From positions 62,001 to 126,000 of the forward strand of contig NZ_PIZU01000013.1 in NCBI RefSeq assembly GCF_002838065.1: 64,000 nt of DNA, written 5' to 3'. Made by a program: the position numbers and the translations under genes. This DNA is from Mycobacterium hubeiense. Lineage in GTDB: Bacteria; Actinomycetota; Actinomycetes; Mycobacteriales; Mycobacteriaceae. Under the pieces are notes generated by a model. It searched no databases. It saw only the letters and a list, made by a program, of their open reading frames with translations, and had not been told where the DNA came from. Shown one piece after another: positions 41,968 to 52,865 of the stretch (position 1 is the first letter of the stretch; each line of letters begins with the position of its first letter).

Positions 41968-42795
41968 TCAGAGGCGGCCGTCGACGCGCAGGTCCGGATG
42001 GACCCACGTCGGCGACCGCTTCTCCTTGAATGCGAGGAAACCTTCGCGGGTTTCGGGCCCGAACATGCTGGCCTGCATGCCGATCCGGTCGTAGAGGCCC
42101 ATGTAGTTGTCCAAACTGGCCTTGATCACTCCCCTGGCGGCCGGCGCGGTTCGACAGCACTGCGCGAGGAGCTCGCGCGACACGTCGTAGAGCTTGTCGT
42201 GCGGGACGACGCGCGAGACCATGCCCCACTCCATCGCCTCGGCAGCCGACAGCGTGCGTCCGGTGAACATCAGGTCTCGGGTGCGGACGGGCCCGATCAG
42301 GCGTGCCAGCATCTGGCTGTAATAGGTATCGGCGATCCCACGGAACAACTCCGGGACCCGGAAGGTGGCGCGTTCACTGACGACAGCCAGGTCGCTGCAC
42401 ATCGCGATCTGCAAACCGCCGCCCTGGCACAGCCCGTTGACGGCGGCGACCACCGGCTTGGCGGACTGCCGCAGCACGTCGAACGGGGTCACGTCCATAC
42501 CCATGGTCGTCGCGAAGTCCATCCAGTTGTCTTCGCCGGCTTGGCCCAGATCGCCGCCCGGCGCGAACACGTCACCAGTCCCGGTGATGAGCAGCCCGGC
42601 GAGATCCGGGTCGGCATTGACCCGGTTGATCGCATAGCGGATGCCGAAGTACATCGCCGGCGTCATCGCGTTGCGGGCGGCCGGCCGGTCCAGCGTGCAG
42701 ATCGCGAACGGGCCTTCGCGTTCGAACGTCAGATACGGCGTGCCGAGCCAGTCGCCGTCGGGTGGGCGGGGGCCGCCATTGAGCGCGTGGGACAT
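41968..42795 (-). CDS. enoyl-CoA hydratase/isomerase family protein
   Basis: 275 residues from ATG 42795 (GGAAGGCACACCT upstream); 22 further in-frame residues upstream lack such a site. Crotonase motifs: RPAARNAMTPAMY, FAPGGDLGQAGED near 95 and NGLCQGGGLQIAMCSDLAVV near 135. The first classical Glu is Gln here (GGGLQIA) while the second (RVPELFRGIAD) is present. It is divergent from the mycofactocin SDR; the gap holds the 21-bp motif shared with the FadR-type gene promoter. Confidence 0.9.
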   Translation of the reverse strand: MSHALNGGPRPPDGDWLGTPYLTFEREGPFAICTLDRPAARNAMTPAMYFGIRYAINRVNADPDLAGLLITGTGDVFAPGGDLGQAGEDNWMDFATTMGMDVTPFDVLRQSAKPVVAAVNGLCQGGGLQIAMCSDLAVVSERATFRVPELFRGIADTYYSQMLARLIGPVRTRDLMFTGRTLSAAEAMEWGMVSRVVPHDKLYDVSRELLAQCCRTAPAARGVIKASLDNYMGLYDRIGMQASMFGPETREGFLAFKEKRSPTWVHPDLRVDGRL

Positions 42796-42838
42796 AGGTG
42801 TGCCTTCCGGAGCATGATCTGCCTGCTCCTTCAAATTA

Positions 42839-42859
42839 GCCAAATAGTTGTATGATTCC
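42839..42859. promoter_or_regulatory. shared 21-bp motif GCCAAATAGTT-N3-TGATTCC in the Ech/SDR divergent promoter
   Basis: 18 of 21 bases equal 33109-33129. It lies 44 nt before the Ech start. It is a predicted site for the GntR regulator encoded at 33153, linking the two loci. Confidence 0.55.
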
Positions 42860-42967
42860 AAGTTCGCGGCGTAACATCATCGACGTGGCGCAGTTCACAC
42901 GCATCACCAGCAAAGCAGCGCGCGGCTGAGCGCGACTACCTCGAACGACCACCGGAGGAATACATCA

Positions 42968-43795
42968 ATGGGTTCACTCGACGGCCGCGTCGTCTTCATC
43001 ACCGGAGCCGCGCGTGGTCAGGGCCGATCGCACGCCGTGATGTGCGCCGAACAGGGCGCGAACATCGTCGGTGTCGACATCTGCGAGGACCTCGACGCCG
43101 TGCCCTACAAGTTGGGCACCTACGAGGAACTCGAGGAGACTGCTCGCCTCGTCGAGAAGACCGGTCAGGAGATGCTTTTCCGGAAAGCCGACGTCCGCGA
43201 CAAGGCCGCGCTGCAGGAAGCCTTCGACGCGGGCGTGAAGCAATTCGGCCATATCGACACCGCGATCGCCAATGCCGGGGTGGTCTTGACCAACCCCGAC
43301 GAGCGCGACGCCTCGGAATCTCTGCGGCTGGGCCTCGACATCATGTTGATCGGCGTCTGGAATACCTTCCAGGTCGCCATCCCCCATCTCAAAGAGCGCG
43401 GCCAAGGTGGCAATCTGATCGCCACCAGCTCAATGATCGCGCTCTTGGACTTGACCGATGGTGGCGGCGGGAGTGACGCCTACCTGATGTCCAAGGTCGC
43501 CGTCGTCGGCTTGGTTCGTGCTTATGCGGCGATGCTCGCCCCTGACCGCATCCGCGTCAACGCGGTGGCGCCGACCAACTGCGCGACTCCGATGATCACC
43601 GACAATCCGGCGTTGTTCAGGGTGATCGAGGAGAATCCTCGCATGGTCAACGCCGTTCAGACTGCGCTGCCGGACCTGCCGTTGATCGAGCCACGCGATG
43701 TCAGCAACGCGATTCTGTTTCTGATCAGCGATGCGGGCCGCTCTTTCACGGGAAGCATGTTGAAGGTGGACGCGGGCATGGACGTGCGGCGCTAA
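42968..43795 (+). CDS. mycofactocin-coupled SDR-family oxidoreductase
   Basis: 275 residues, preceded by CCGGAGGAATACATCA. GAARGQGRSHAVMCAEQGANIVGVDICEDLDAVPYKLGTYEELEET is the diagnostic opening of mycofactocin-coupled SDRs, which hold NAD non-exchangeably and pass electrons to mycofactocin. DADVRDKAAL, NAGVV, SSMIAL and YLMSK active-site residues are intact. It likely oxidises a secondary alcohol. It is followed by an SDR remnant, a P450 and an isochorismatase-like gene. Confidence 0.93.
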   Translation: MGSLDGRVVFITGAARGQGRSHAVMCAEQGANIVGVDICEDLDAVPYKLGTYEELEETARLVEKTGQEMLFRKADVRDKAALQEAFDAGVKQFGHIDTAIANAGVVLTNPDERDASESLRLGLDIMLIGVWNTFQVAIPHLKERGQGGNLIATSSMIALLDLTDGGGGSDAYLMSKVAVVGLVRAYAAMLAPDRIRVNAVAPTNCATPMITDNPALFRVIEENPRMVNAVQTALPDLPLIEPRDVSNAILFLISDAGRSFTGSMLKVDAGMDVRR

Positions 43796-43811
43796 CGAGC
43801 AAGGCCGACTC

Positions 43812-45879
<2,068 letters not shown>

Positions 45880-45888
45880 GATGCCGAA

Positions 45889-46311
45889 ATGACCCTGCTC
45901 CGTTCGACGTTCGCATCTGCAATCGCGGTGATCTCACTCTCGGGCGCCGCGGGTTTGGCAACTGCGTCACCGGTCGATGAATCATCCGCGGGATCAGCGG
46001 GCTGTCAGTACGTCCTGACGCCGCCGGAGCTGGTCCTGCTTCCCGGCGGGGCCAAGGCGGTTCGGGCTACCCTGGATCCGAAAGTCTGCGACCCGTCCGC
46101 ACAGCCCACTGATGTCACGGTGTGCTTGGCGCCCCCGAACGGTCAGGGCGAATGCAAGAAGATGCCGGGCTGGGCCAAAGCGGAGGTCCTCGTACCGGCG
46201 TCACCGTCGAACGGCACTTTCACAGCTACCGGGAACGGATGCTGGCACGAAATCACGAAATCGTTCCGACCGGCATGCCGGACTACCGGGCCGATCAGTT
46301 CGACAATCTGA
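45889..46311 (+). CDS. secreted Cys-containing protein (140 aa)
   Basis: 140 residues with a Sec signal peptide: LLRSTFASAIAVISLSGAAGLATASP, predicted cleavage after A-T-A or near residue 26. The mature part has several Cys (GCQYVL, KVCDPS, TVCLAP, GECKKM, GCWHEI, ACRTT), suggesting disulfides in an extracytoplasmic domain. Family not recognised. It lies 9 nt after the isochorismatase-like gene and converges on the end of the mce operon; a periplasmic or cell-envelope role is plausible. Confidence 0.75.
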   Translation: MTLLRSTFASAIAVISLSGAAGLATASPVDESSAGSAGCQYVLTPPELVLLPGGAKAVRATLDPKVCDPSAQPTDVTVCLAPPNGQGECKKMPGWAKAEVLVPASPSNGTFTATGNGCWHEITKSFRPACRTTGPISSTI

Positions 46312-46360
46312 CCCTCATTTTCACCAAATCTCCTGTGGCGTAGGCCCTCTCAGCGATCGG

Positions 46361-47821
46361 TCAGTTCCCGGCCGGAGGTACCACCAAGTCCTGCCAGGTC
46401 TTTGGTTCTCCGCCGTGGGCAAGATCTGATTGTGTGTACGTGCGGCCATCCGGCCCCACATAGCTGCCCGATGAAGGGTCGTACTCCGCGACCGCAATGG
46501 GCGGGGGCGCCGGCGCGGCCGGCGGCGGGCCCGCGCCGGGTGCCGACGGATCCCGCGGCGCAGGAACATCCTGCCCCGAGAGGGTGGCGTTGGGATCACC
46601 CTTCCAGTTGTAGCCGTCGTTGAGCGGCACGTAATGCTCGTCGCTCTCACAGATGTCCACCGTCGGGGCGCGCTTGCCCGGCTTCTCCACGCACGGCGTG
46701 TTGCGGGCCCCGCGCACATTGAATGGCGCGTCTTGCGGAACCCGGCAATACACATCACCCTCGGGAGGCGGTGGATAGTCTTCGAGTGCGGACGACCGTA
46801 GCTGCTGGGCGGGTAGGAACCCGGTGGTGCACGCTGGGGGAAGGTTGAGATTCAGGTTGAAGCTCAGGAAGCCCCCGATGTAGTCCTGCTTCGTGTTTCG
46901 GTTCGCCACACCGACGGCTTGAATCGATGCCGCACCTTGCGGCAGCAGAACCAGGAGCTGCTCGACGTTGCCCCGGTACACCGCCGCCACTTCCGCCACA
47001 CTGACAAGGTTCGCCAGCACAATCGGCAACGTCGGCTGCAGCTGATCGAAGAGCGCGCGAGCTTCGTCGACCGCAGGCGTAGCATCCCGGAGAACCGTCG
47101 CCAGGTTCGCGTCCTCGTTGCGCAACTGGTCGGTCACAGTGGCAAGGTTCGCCGCCCATGCCTGGATGGAATCCGACGTTTCAGTTTGTGAATCCAGGAT
47201 CGGCTTGGATTTGTCGGCGAGCGTGGTCAGCTCGTTGATGTTCGCGCGTGCGTCGATTGCCAGCGCCGTGGCACCCTGCACGAATCGAGCGAGCTCTGGG
47301 CCGAGCCCGCCGAACGCGAGGTACGCCTCGTCCACCACGGTCTTGAGGTTGTCCTGAGGGATCGCTTGCAGCCCTTTGTTGGTTGCGTCCACCAGCGAGC
47401 TGATATTCGGCGGCACAGTGGTTCGGTCACGCGGTATGACATCACCGTTCTTCAACGGCGGCGCATCGGCGGAGCGCGGAAGCAGGTCGATGTACTGTTC
47501 ACCGATCGCCGATACGCTGTGTACCTCGGCGTTGACGTCCGACGGAATCTTGATGTCGGAGTCGAGCAGCATATCGGCCTCGACGCCGGTGTCGGTGAGG
47601 TGAACGGATTTCACTTCGCCCACGTTGTAGCCGCGGTATGTGACGTTGCCACGCTCATACAAGCCGCCCGCCTGCGGCAGTTGCACGGTCACGGTGTAAC
47701 GGCCGATGCCGAACCACTTCGCTTGCAGATTCAACACGGGGAAGAACATCACCGCGACCCCGGCCAGCGCGACCACCGCCACGACGGCCAACTGGATCAG
47801 TATCCGCCTGGTTAGGTTCAC
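46361..47821 (-). CDS. mceF: MceF-type lipid-import protein
   Basis: 486 residues, last gene of the mce operon. One N-terminal membrane segment (about 8-30), then an MCE/MlaD domain (YTVTVQLPQAGGLYERGNVTYRGYNVGEVKSVHL), a long helical region and a Pro-rich C-terminus. Mce proteins assemble as a hexameric periplasmic tunnel carrying lipids toward the YrbE permease. It starts 2 nt after the MceE stop. The usual mce-associated (Mas) genes do not follow; a convergent secreted-protein gene does. Confidence 0.92.
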   Translation of the reverse strand: MNLTRRILIQLAVVAVVALAGVAVMFFPVLNLQAKWFGIGRYTVTVQLPQAGGLYERGNVTYRGYNVGEVKSVHLTDTGVEADMLLDSDIKIPSDVNAEVHSVSAIGEQYIDLLPRSADAPPLKNGDVIPRDRTTVPPNISSLVDATNKGLQAIPQDNLKTVVDEAYLAFGGLGPELARFVQGATALAIDARANINELTTLADKSKPILDSQTETSDSIQAWAANLATVTDQLRNEDANLATVLRDATPAVDEARALFDQLQPTLPIVLANLVSVAEVAAVYRGNVEQLLVLLPQGAASIQAVGVANRNTKQDYIGGFLSFNLNLNLPPACTTGFLPAQQLRSSALEDYPPPPEGDVYCRVPQDAPFNVRGARNTPCVEKPGKRAPTVDICESDEHYVPLNDGYNWKGDPNATLSGQDVPAPRDPSAPGAGPPPAAPAPPPIAVAEYDPSSGSYVGPDGRTYTQSDLAHGGEPKTWQDLVVPPAGN

Positions 47822-47822
47822 G

Positions 47823-48962
47823 TCACGGCCCCTGGTTGAAGTGGTACGGAACGACCAGCGGATTGCGGGCCGTGTACGGACTGGGCATCTGACCGATGGT
47901 GCGACCCCATTGCATTTCGAGCTCTGTCAGCTCGCCCTCCAGAAATGTGCCGGTCAAGAAGGATGCGTCGAGACGACTCAAGGTCAGATCGATCACTGCG
48001 GTCAGGTTTGCGTAGTCGCCGCGTAACCACTTGCTGAGTGTGGGTTTGGGAAACGGAAAGGTGGAGTAGAAGTCCAGCGAACGCGTCAGATCCTGGCCCG
48101 CATTGGCAAGTGATTCCAATACCGGGCCAAGGTCTTTGAGCTCTTTGACCAGATTCTCTTTTGTCTGATTGACCGAATCGGCGGCCAGCGCACTGAATTT
48201 CCCGAGCTTGTCTACTGCCTCGGCGATGGTCTCGCGCTCGTCCCGCAGGACCGAGAGCGCCTGCGGAACCGTTTTGAGAGCCCTGTCGACGACTGGCTTT
48301 TGCTCTGCAATCTGACCGACCAGATTGTTCAGACTATCTGCGGCGGCAAGGATGTCGTCTTTCTGGTCGTCGAGATACTGCACGAACAGGTCAAGCTGTG
48401 TGAGTAGGCTTCGTAGGTCGTCGGCGCGGCCGGCGAAGGCCGTGCTCAGTTCCTTGGTGATCTCTTCGATCCGGCCGACGCCACCGCCGTTGAGCAACAA
48501 CGACAGCGCACTGAGTGTCTCCTCGGTGGTCGGATACGTGCTCGAGTTCGACAGTGGAATCAGCGAACCGTCCTTCAGCTTGCCCTGCGGCGGCACATCG
48601 GTCGGCGGCGCCAACTCGATGTGCAGCGAACCCAACAGGCTGGTCTGCCCCAGCGTTGCGGTGGCGTTGGCAGGTAGATCGACGTTCCCGTCCAACCGAA
48701 TGGTCACCAGCGCGTGCCATCCCTGACGGTCGATCCTAGTGACGTTGCCGACCGTTACGTCGTTCACCCGGACCCGCGAATTGTTCTGCAGATTAACGAC
48801 TTCCGGCAGTTCCGCCTGAATCGTATAGGCGCCTGGGCCACCACCCGCAGTCCCAGGCAGGGGCAATGAATTCAGTCCCCGCCAGTCGGCGCAACCTGAG
48901 ACGGTAATCGCTGCCAGCGCGAGGAGGCCGCTGACCGTGTACCACTGGCCGTTCCGTTTCAC
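47823..48962 (-). CDS. mceE: MceE-type lipoprotein
   Basis: 379 residues with a lipoprotein signal: LLALAAITVSGCADWRG, lipobox V-S-G-C at about residue 24. Such a lipobox is the hallmark of the fifth Mce subunit. An MCE domain follows (YTIQAELPEVVNLQNNSRVRVNDVTVGNVTRI), then a long helical domain. It anchors in the membrane and contributes one subunit to the Mce channel. It overlaps the MceD stop by 4 nt. Confidence 0.93.
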   Translation of the reverse strand: MKRNGQWYTVSGLLALAAITVSGCADWRGLNSLPLPGTAGGGPGAYTIQAELPEVVNLQNNSRVRVNDVTVGNVTRIDRQGWHALVTIRLDGNVDLPANATATLGQTSLLGSLHIELAPPTDVPPQGKLKDGSLIPLSNSSTYPTTEETLSALSLLLNGGGVGRIEEITKELSTAFAGRADDLRSLLTQLDLFVQYLDDQKDDILAAADSLNNLVGQIAEQKPVVDRALKTVPQALSVLRDERETIAEAVDKLGKFSALAADSVNQTKENLVKELKDLGPVLESLANAGQDLTRSLDFYSTFPFPKPTLSKWLRGDYANLTAVIDLTLSRLDASFLTGTFLEGELTELEMQWGRTIGQMPSPYTARNPLVVPYHFNQGP

Positions 48963-50416
48963 TGCCCACCTCCCGGGGGCACCATCATGCCGGGCAACCC
49001 GGCGGCCGGATCAGTGGATACGGGCGCGGGCACTACCGGCGCATCACCCGGGTTGAGCGGCACCGGCTCGTTGGGCCGACCCGGCACAAACGGCGCCTGA
49101 CCATGGTTCGGGTTGGCAGGCTCGCCGAAGCGGGTGAACACATTGCCCGGGGGCGGAAGCGGGCCGCCGGGCGCCGGTACATCGGATGCTGGCAGCGCAG
49201 GAGCCTCCGCCGGCAGTCCCTCCGACGAACCGGTAGGCGGAATGTAGTCGGGGCGCAGCCAATCCTCGCTGTAGGTAACCTCGTTCGGCCGTGCGGTCGC
49301 GCCGACGAACGGGTTCAGCCCGAATGGGAAGAAGTTGATCTGGCGGTTCTTGACGATGGGCGCCAGGTACTGGACGCACAACTTCGCCGACTGTTCCGCA
49401 CCCATCCGCGATGCGGCTTGGACTGCACCGCAGATGAATTGGAGCGGGTTGGCAAGGTTGTTCGCCGCCAAGGCACCGGTCAAGGTGCCCTGCGCAGGTT
49501 GATAAATGTTCAAGAAGTTCTGGAACGCGTTGGGGGCGACGTGCAACAACTGCTTGATGTCGGCGAGGTTGTCATTGAGCACCTGCGTCACGCCGGCCAG
49601 TTTCTCTGAGGTGGTGCCGAGGGTATCCCTGTTCTCGGCCACAAAGCTCCGCAGATCGTCAGCTACTGCCGCGAGATCGCGCACGGCGGCACCGACTTCG
49701 TTCCGGTCGTTGGCGACGAGCCCGGATGCCGCCGCTAGATTCTCATTGAGTTGTCGTAGGACGTCGGTACTGTCCTGCAGCGCAGAGACCAGAATCGAAA
49801 GGTTCTTGACAGTGCCGAAAAGGCCTTTGCTGTTGTCGCCGAGGGCCGAGAATGCTTGCGACAGCTTGATCAGAGTCTCACGGATGTTCGCGCCCTGACC
49901 GCGCAGGTTGTCGGCAGCGGTGTTGATGAACTCACCAAGGGTGCTCACCCCGCCGGGCGATGTCGGCTGCAGAGTGTCGGCGAGCCGTTCCAGCTGTTGG
50001 CGGAACTGATCGAACTCAACAGGCACTGCAGTGCGCTCCTGCGGGATCACAGCTCCGTCCTGCATTGTGGGCCCGCCGCTGTAGGCCGGGACCAATTGGA
50101 TAGCCCTGGCTGTCACCAATGCGGGTGAGAGGATGACGGCTTTCGCATCCGCGGGCACCTTGTACTCTTCGTCGAACGAGAAGGTGATCTTGGACCGGAA
50201 GGGTTGCGGCTCAATCTTTTCCACGGTGCCGACGGGGACACCGAGGATCACCACGTCGTCGCCGGTGTAGATCCCATTGCTGTTCTCGAAGTAGCCGACC
50301 ACCGTGACGCGCTGGCCTGCACCCGGCCTCATGACCGTCACGACTCCGACGACCAAAAGCACCGCCAGCGCAGCGGCCAGCCCGATCTTTCCCACGCGGG
50401 AACTCAGAATGCTCAT
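48959..50416 (-). CDS. mceD: MceD-type lipid-import protein
   Basis: 485 residues. N-terminal membrane segment about 9-29, MCE domain RVTVVGYFENSNGIYTGDDVVILGVPVGTVEKIEPQ, long amphipathic helices (about 130-330) and a Pro-rich tail. Starts by ATGA overlap with the MceC stop and overlaps MceE, so subunit stoichiometry is likely maintained by translational coupling. Confidence 0.92.
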   Translation of the reverse strand: MSILSSRVGKIGLAAALAVLLVVGVVTVMRPGAGQRVTVVGYFENSNGIYTGDDVVILGVPVGTVEKIEPQPFRSKITFSFDEEYKVPADAKAVILSPALVTARAIQLVPAYSGGPTMQDGAVIPQERTAVPVEFDQFRQQLERLADTLQPTSPGGVSTLGEFINTAADNLRGQGANIRETLIKLSQAFSALGDNSKGLFGTVKNLSILVSALQDSTDVLRQLNENLAAASGLVANDRNEVGAAVRDLAAVADDLRSFVAENRDTLGTTSEKLAGVTQVLNDNLADIKQLLHVAPNAFQNFLNIYQPAQGTLTGALAANNLANPLQFICGAVQAASRMGAEQSAKLCVQYLAPIVKNRQINFFPFGLNPFVGATARPNEVTYSEDWLRPDYIPPTGSSEGLPAEAPALPASDVPAPGGPLPPPGNVFTRFGEPANPNHGQAPFVPGRPNEPVPLNPGDAPVVPAPVSTDPAAGLPGMMVPPGGGQ

Positions 50417-51801
50417 TGGCCTCCCTCCGAGGACACGGGCCCGGGCGCAGAGCCGGCGGCGTGGGGTGCCGGGGGTGTCTGCTCGCCGGGTGCGGGCTCC
50501 ACAATCTGCAGCGGCGGGGTCAGCGTCGACTCCTGTCCGGGCGGCGCCAGAGCTGGCGGTCCCGGCGGCGGGCCGCCTGGCGGCGGAGCTGGTGGCGGCT
50601 CCCGGTAGGGGTAGCAGCCGGTGGGCCCGGGCAGCGGCAAGCCGGGCGGTCCGCAGCCCTGATCACCGGGATTGCCGGTGATCGCGTCGGGAATCGTCAG
50701 CCTCGGATCTCCGCCCTGGCCGGTGCGCGGGTACGGAACCGGAAGCGCTGGCGTGCCGGGCTGGCCCACCTGCGGATCGGTCATCTCCGAGGGCAGTAGC
50801 ACGTTGGGATCCAGCCCGAGGTCGGAGAAGGCCGCATCGATGAACGGTTGGACGAACTGGCCAGGGAGAAGGTTGACCAGATAGGCCTTGAAGAACGGAC
50901 CCGACGATACCGACTCGCCCAGACCGAGCGCGTAGCGGTTGAGCCCCTTGACGGCGAGTTTCACCTGCTCGCGGTGGTTGTCGACGATGGCGAGCACGCC
51001 GTTGAGCTTCTCCAGCGCCGGCTTGAGCTCTGTCCGGTTCTCGGCGATGAACCCCTCCAGCTGGTGGCTCACCGCCGATAGGTTGTTGAAGAACGCGTCC
51101 AGCGCAGCGCTCTGGCTACGAAGCGCCGCGAGCAACTCGTTGGTGTCGTGCACCAAGCTGACGATCTTGTCGCTGCGCTCGGCCAGAATCCCCGTCGCCT
51201 TGTCGGCATTGGACAGCAGACTGCGCAGTTCCGCGTCCCGTTCGCTCAGGGTCTGCGAGAACCGTCCCACCCCTTCGACCGCGGCGCGCACGTCGGGTGG
51301 AGTGTCAGCGAAAGTCTCAGACAGCACCTTCAGTGAATCGGACAACTGGTCGGTGTCGAGCCCGCTGATCGCGGTGGTGAGATCCGCGATCGCGTCCGGC
51401 AGTTGATACGCCGACTTTGTTCTGTCCAGAGGTATAGGTCCCGACAGTTCGCCGTCTCCCCGCGGAGTGATCTCGAGGATCTTGCTCCCGAGGGCGCTGT
51501 TTGTCTTGACGGCCGCCTCCGTGCGCTCGCCCAGCCTGATGTCGTCTTTGACGTCGAACGTGACCAGCACGCGCGAACCGTCCAGCTTGATGCTTCCCAC
51601 TTCGCCCGATGCGACCCCGCTCACCCGCACCTCGGCGCCCGACAGGAGCCCGCCGGCCTCAGCGATATATGCGGAGTACTCCTTTTTCTGGGACATGAAC
51701 GGCAACTTGTCGTACTGCAGCGCGGCCAGCATCAGCGCAAGGCATATCCCCAGCCCGATGGCGCCGACGACAAGCGGATTTCTTTCCTGGAAGGACTTCA
51801 T
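50413..51801 (-). CDS. mceC: MceC-type lipid-import protein
   Basis: 462 residues from ATG 51801, which gives an ATGA overlap with the MceB stop; a GTG four codons earlier is less likely. N-terminal membrane segment, MCE domain YSAYIAEAGGLLSGAEVRVSGVASGEVGSIKL, helical region, then a very Pro/Gly-rich C-terminal 100 residues (PPPAPPPGGPPPGPPALAPP). The Pro-rich tail is common in third Mce subunits and may span the periplasm. Confidence 0.92.
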   Translation of the reverse strand: MKSFQERNPLVVGAIGLGICLALMLAALQYDKLPFMSQKKEYSAYIAEAGGLLSGAEVRVSGVASGEVGSIKLDGSRVLVTFDVKDDIRLGERTEAAVKTNSALGSKILEITPRGDGELSGPIPLDRTKSAYQLPDAIADLTTAISGLDTDQLSDSLKVLSETFADTPPDVRAAVEGVGRFSQTLSERDAELRSLLSNADKATGILAERSDKIVSLVHDTNELLAALRSQSAALDAFFNNLSAVSHQLEGFIAENRTELKPALEKLNGVLAIVDNHREQVKLAVKGLNRYALGLGESVSSGPFFKAYLVNLLPGQFVQPFIDAAFSDLGLDPNVLLPSEMTDPQVGQPGTPALPVPYPRTGQGGDPRLTIPDAITGNPGDQGCGPPGLPLPGPTGCYPYREPPPAPPPGGPPPGPPALAPPGQESTLTPPLQIVEPAPGEQTPPAPHAAGSAPGPVSSEGGQ

Positions 51802-52823
51802 CTCGGCGTGCACCTCCCCGAGTCCTGCCCGGCGAGCTTCACATACACCGGCTGACCGCCCTTCCCATTGAGCTTGAGCACGAGGTCGCAGAGGTAGAAG
51901 CTGAAGAAGTCGCCGTAGAGCCCCTGTCGGTTCAGAATCCGGTACGCATCCGGCAACGTATCCAGCAGATTGTTTACGTAGTCGGCGTCCGCGACGATAT
52001 TTCCCGCGGTCCGGTCGGCCTCATGGACGACCTTCGTCAAGGATGGGCGGGTCTGGGCAAGCAGATCCGCCACCGAACCGGCGACCTCGTTGGCGTAGGC
52101 CACGCCGTTGGCGATGTCCTGCTTGCGTTGTTCGAGGCCGGCTACCAACTCCGAAAGCGAGTCGACAGCACTCCCCAGCTGATCTTGCTGGTCGCCGAGT
52201 GAACCCAGCACCGTGTTCAGGTTGACGATGACCTCACCGATCAACCGGTCCCGGTCGGCCAATGTGTTTGTCAGCGAAGCGGTCTGGCTCAAGAACGAGC
52301 TGATCGTCGCGCCTTGGCCCTGTAACGCCTCGATGAGCTGACCGGTCAGCGCATTGACCTGGTCTGGACTCAGCGCATTGAAGAGGGGACGAAAACCGCC
52401 GATCAACGCGTCCAGATCGAGAGCCGGCTGCGTCTGCGCCATCGGTATCGTGTCGCCCGGTTTCAATCTCGTTGTGCCGCCGGTGCCTTCATCGATCGCA
52501 AGGAAGCGCTCGCCGATCAGGTTCAGGTACCGGACAACGGCGCGATTGCCTTCGGTGAGTACCACCGAGTTATCGGCGGTGAACGTCACGACCACAGTGG
52601 AGTCGTCCTGTACTTCGACCTCTTCGACCTTGCCCACCTCGACACCGGCGATGCGAACGAAATCGCCGGTCTGCAGCCCCGAGACGTTGGCGAACACTGC
52701 TCTATACGACGATTCCCCGCCGAACCGCAGTTCGCCGAAGGTGGCCACCATCACGAACCAACCGAGCGTGCACACCGTCAAGAAGATGGCGATGCGGACG
52801 AGGGTGCCCCGCAAGCTATCCAT
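51798..52823 (-). CDS. mceB: MceB-type lipid-import protein
   Basis: 341 residues, the shortest Mce subunit here. Membrane segment about 8-28, MCE domain YRAVFANVSGLQTGDFVRIAGVEVGKVEEVEV, helical stretch with SQTASLTNTLADRDRLIGEVIVNLN and a C-terminal FFSFYLCDLVLKLNGKGGQPVYVKLAGQDSGRCTPR. It has two C-terminal Cys and no Pro-rich tail, as usual for MceB. Separated from MceA by 42 nt. Confidence 0.92.
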   Translation of the reverse strand: MDSLRGTLVRIAIFLTVCTLGWFVMVATFGELRFGGESSYRAVFANVSGLQTGDFVRIAGVEVGKVEEVEVQDDSTVVVTFTADNSVVLTEGNRAVVRYLNLIGERFLAIDEGTGGTTRLKPGDTIPMAQTQPALDLDALIGGFRPLFNALSPDQVNALTGQLIEALQGQGATISSFLSQTASLTNTLADRDRLIGEVIVNLNTVLGSLGDQQDQLGSAVDSLSELVAGLEQRKQDIANGVAYANEVAGSVADLLAQTRPSLTKVVHEADRTAGNIVADADYVNNLLDTLPDAYRILNRQGLYGDFFSFYLCDLVLKLNGKGGQPVYVKLAGQDSGRCTPR

Positions 52824-52865
52824 GATGGTGGTCTTTCATCGTGTGATTTCTCTCGTGCCGATCGG

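Noticed and set aside
46240..46343. Possible frameshift at the end of the secreted protein
   Set aside because: A second frame stays open past the stop, but the annotated C-terminus (ACRTTGPISSTI) looks natural and there is no independent sign of a break.
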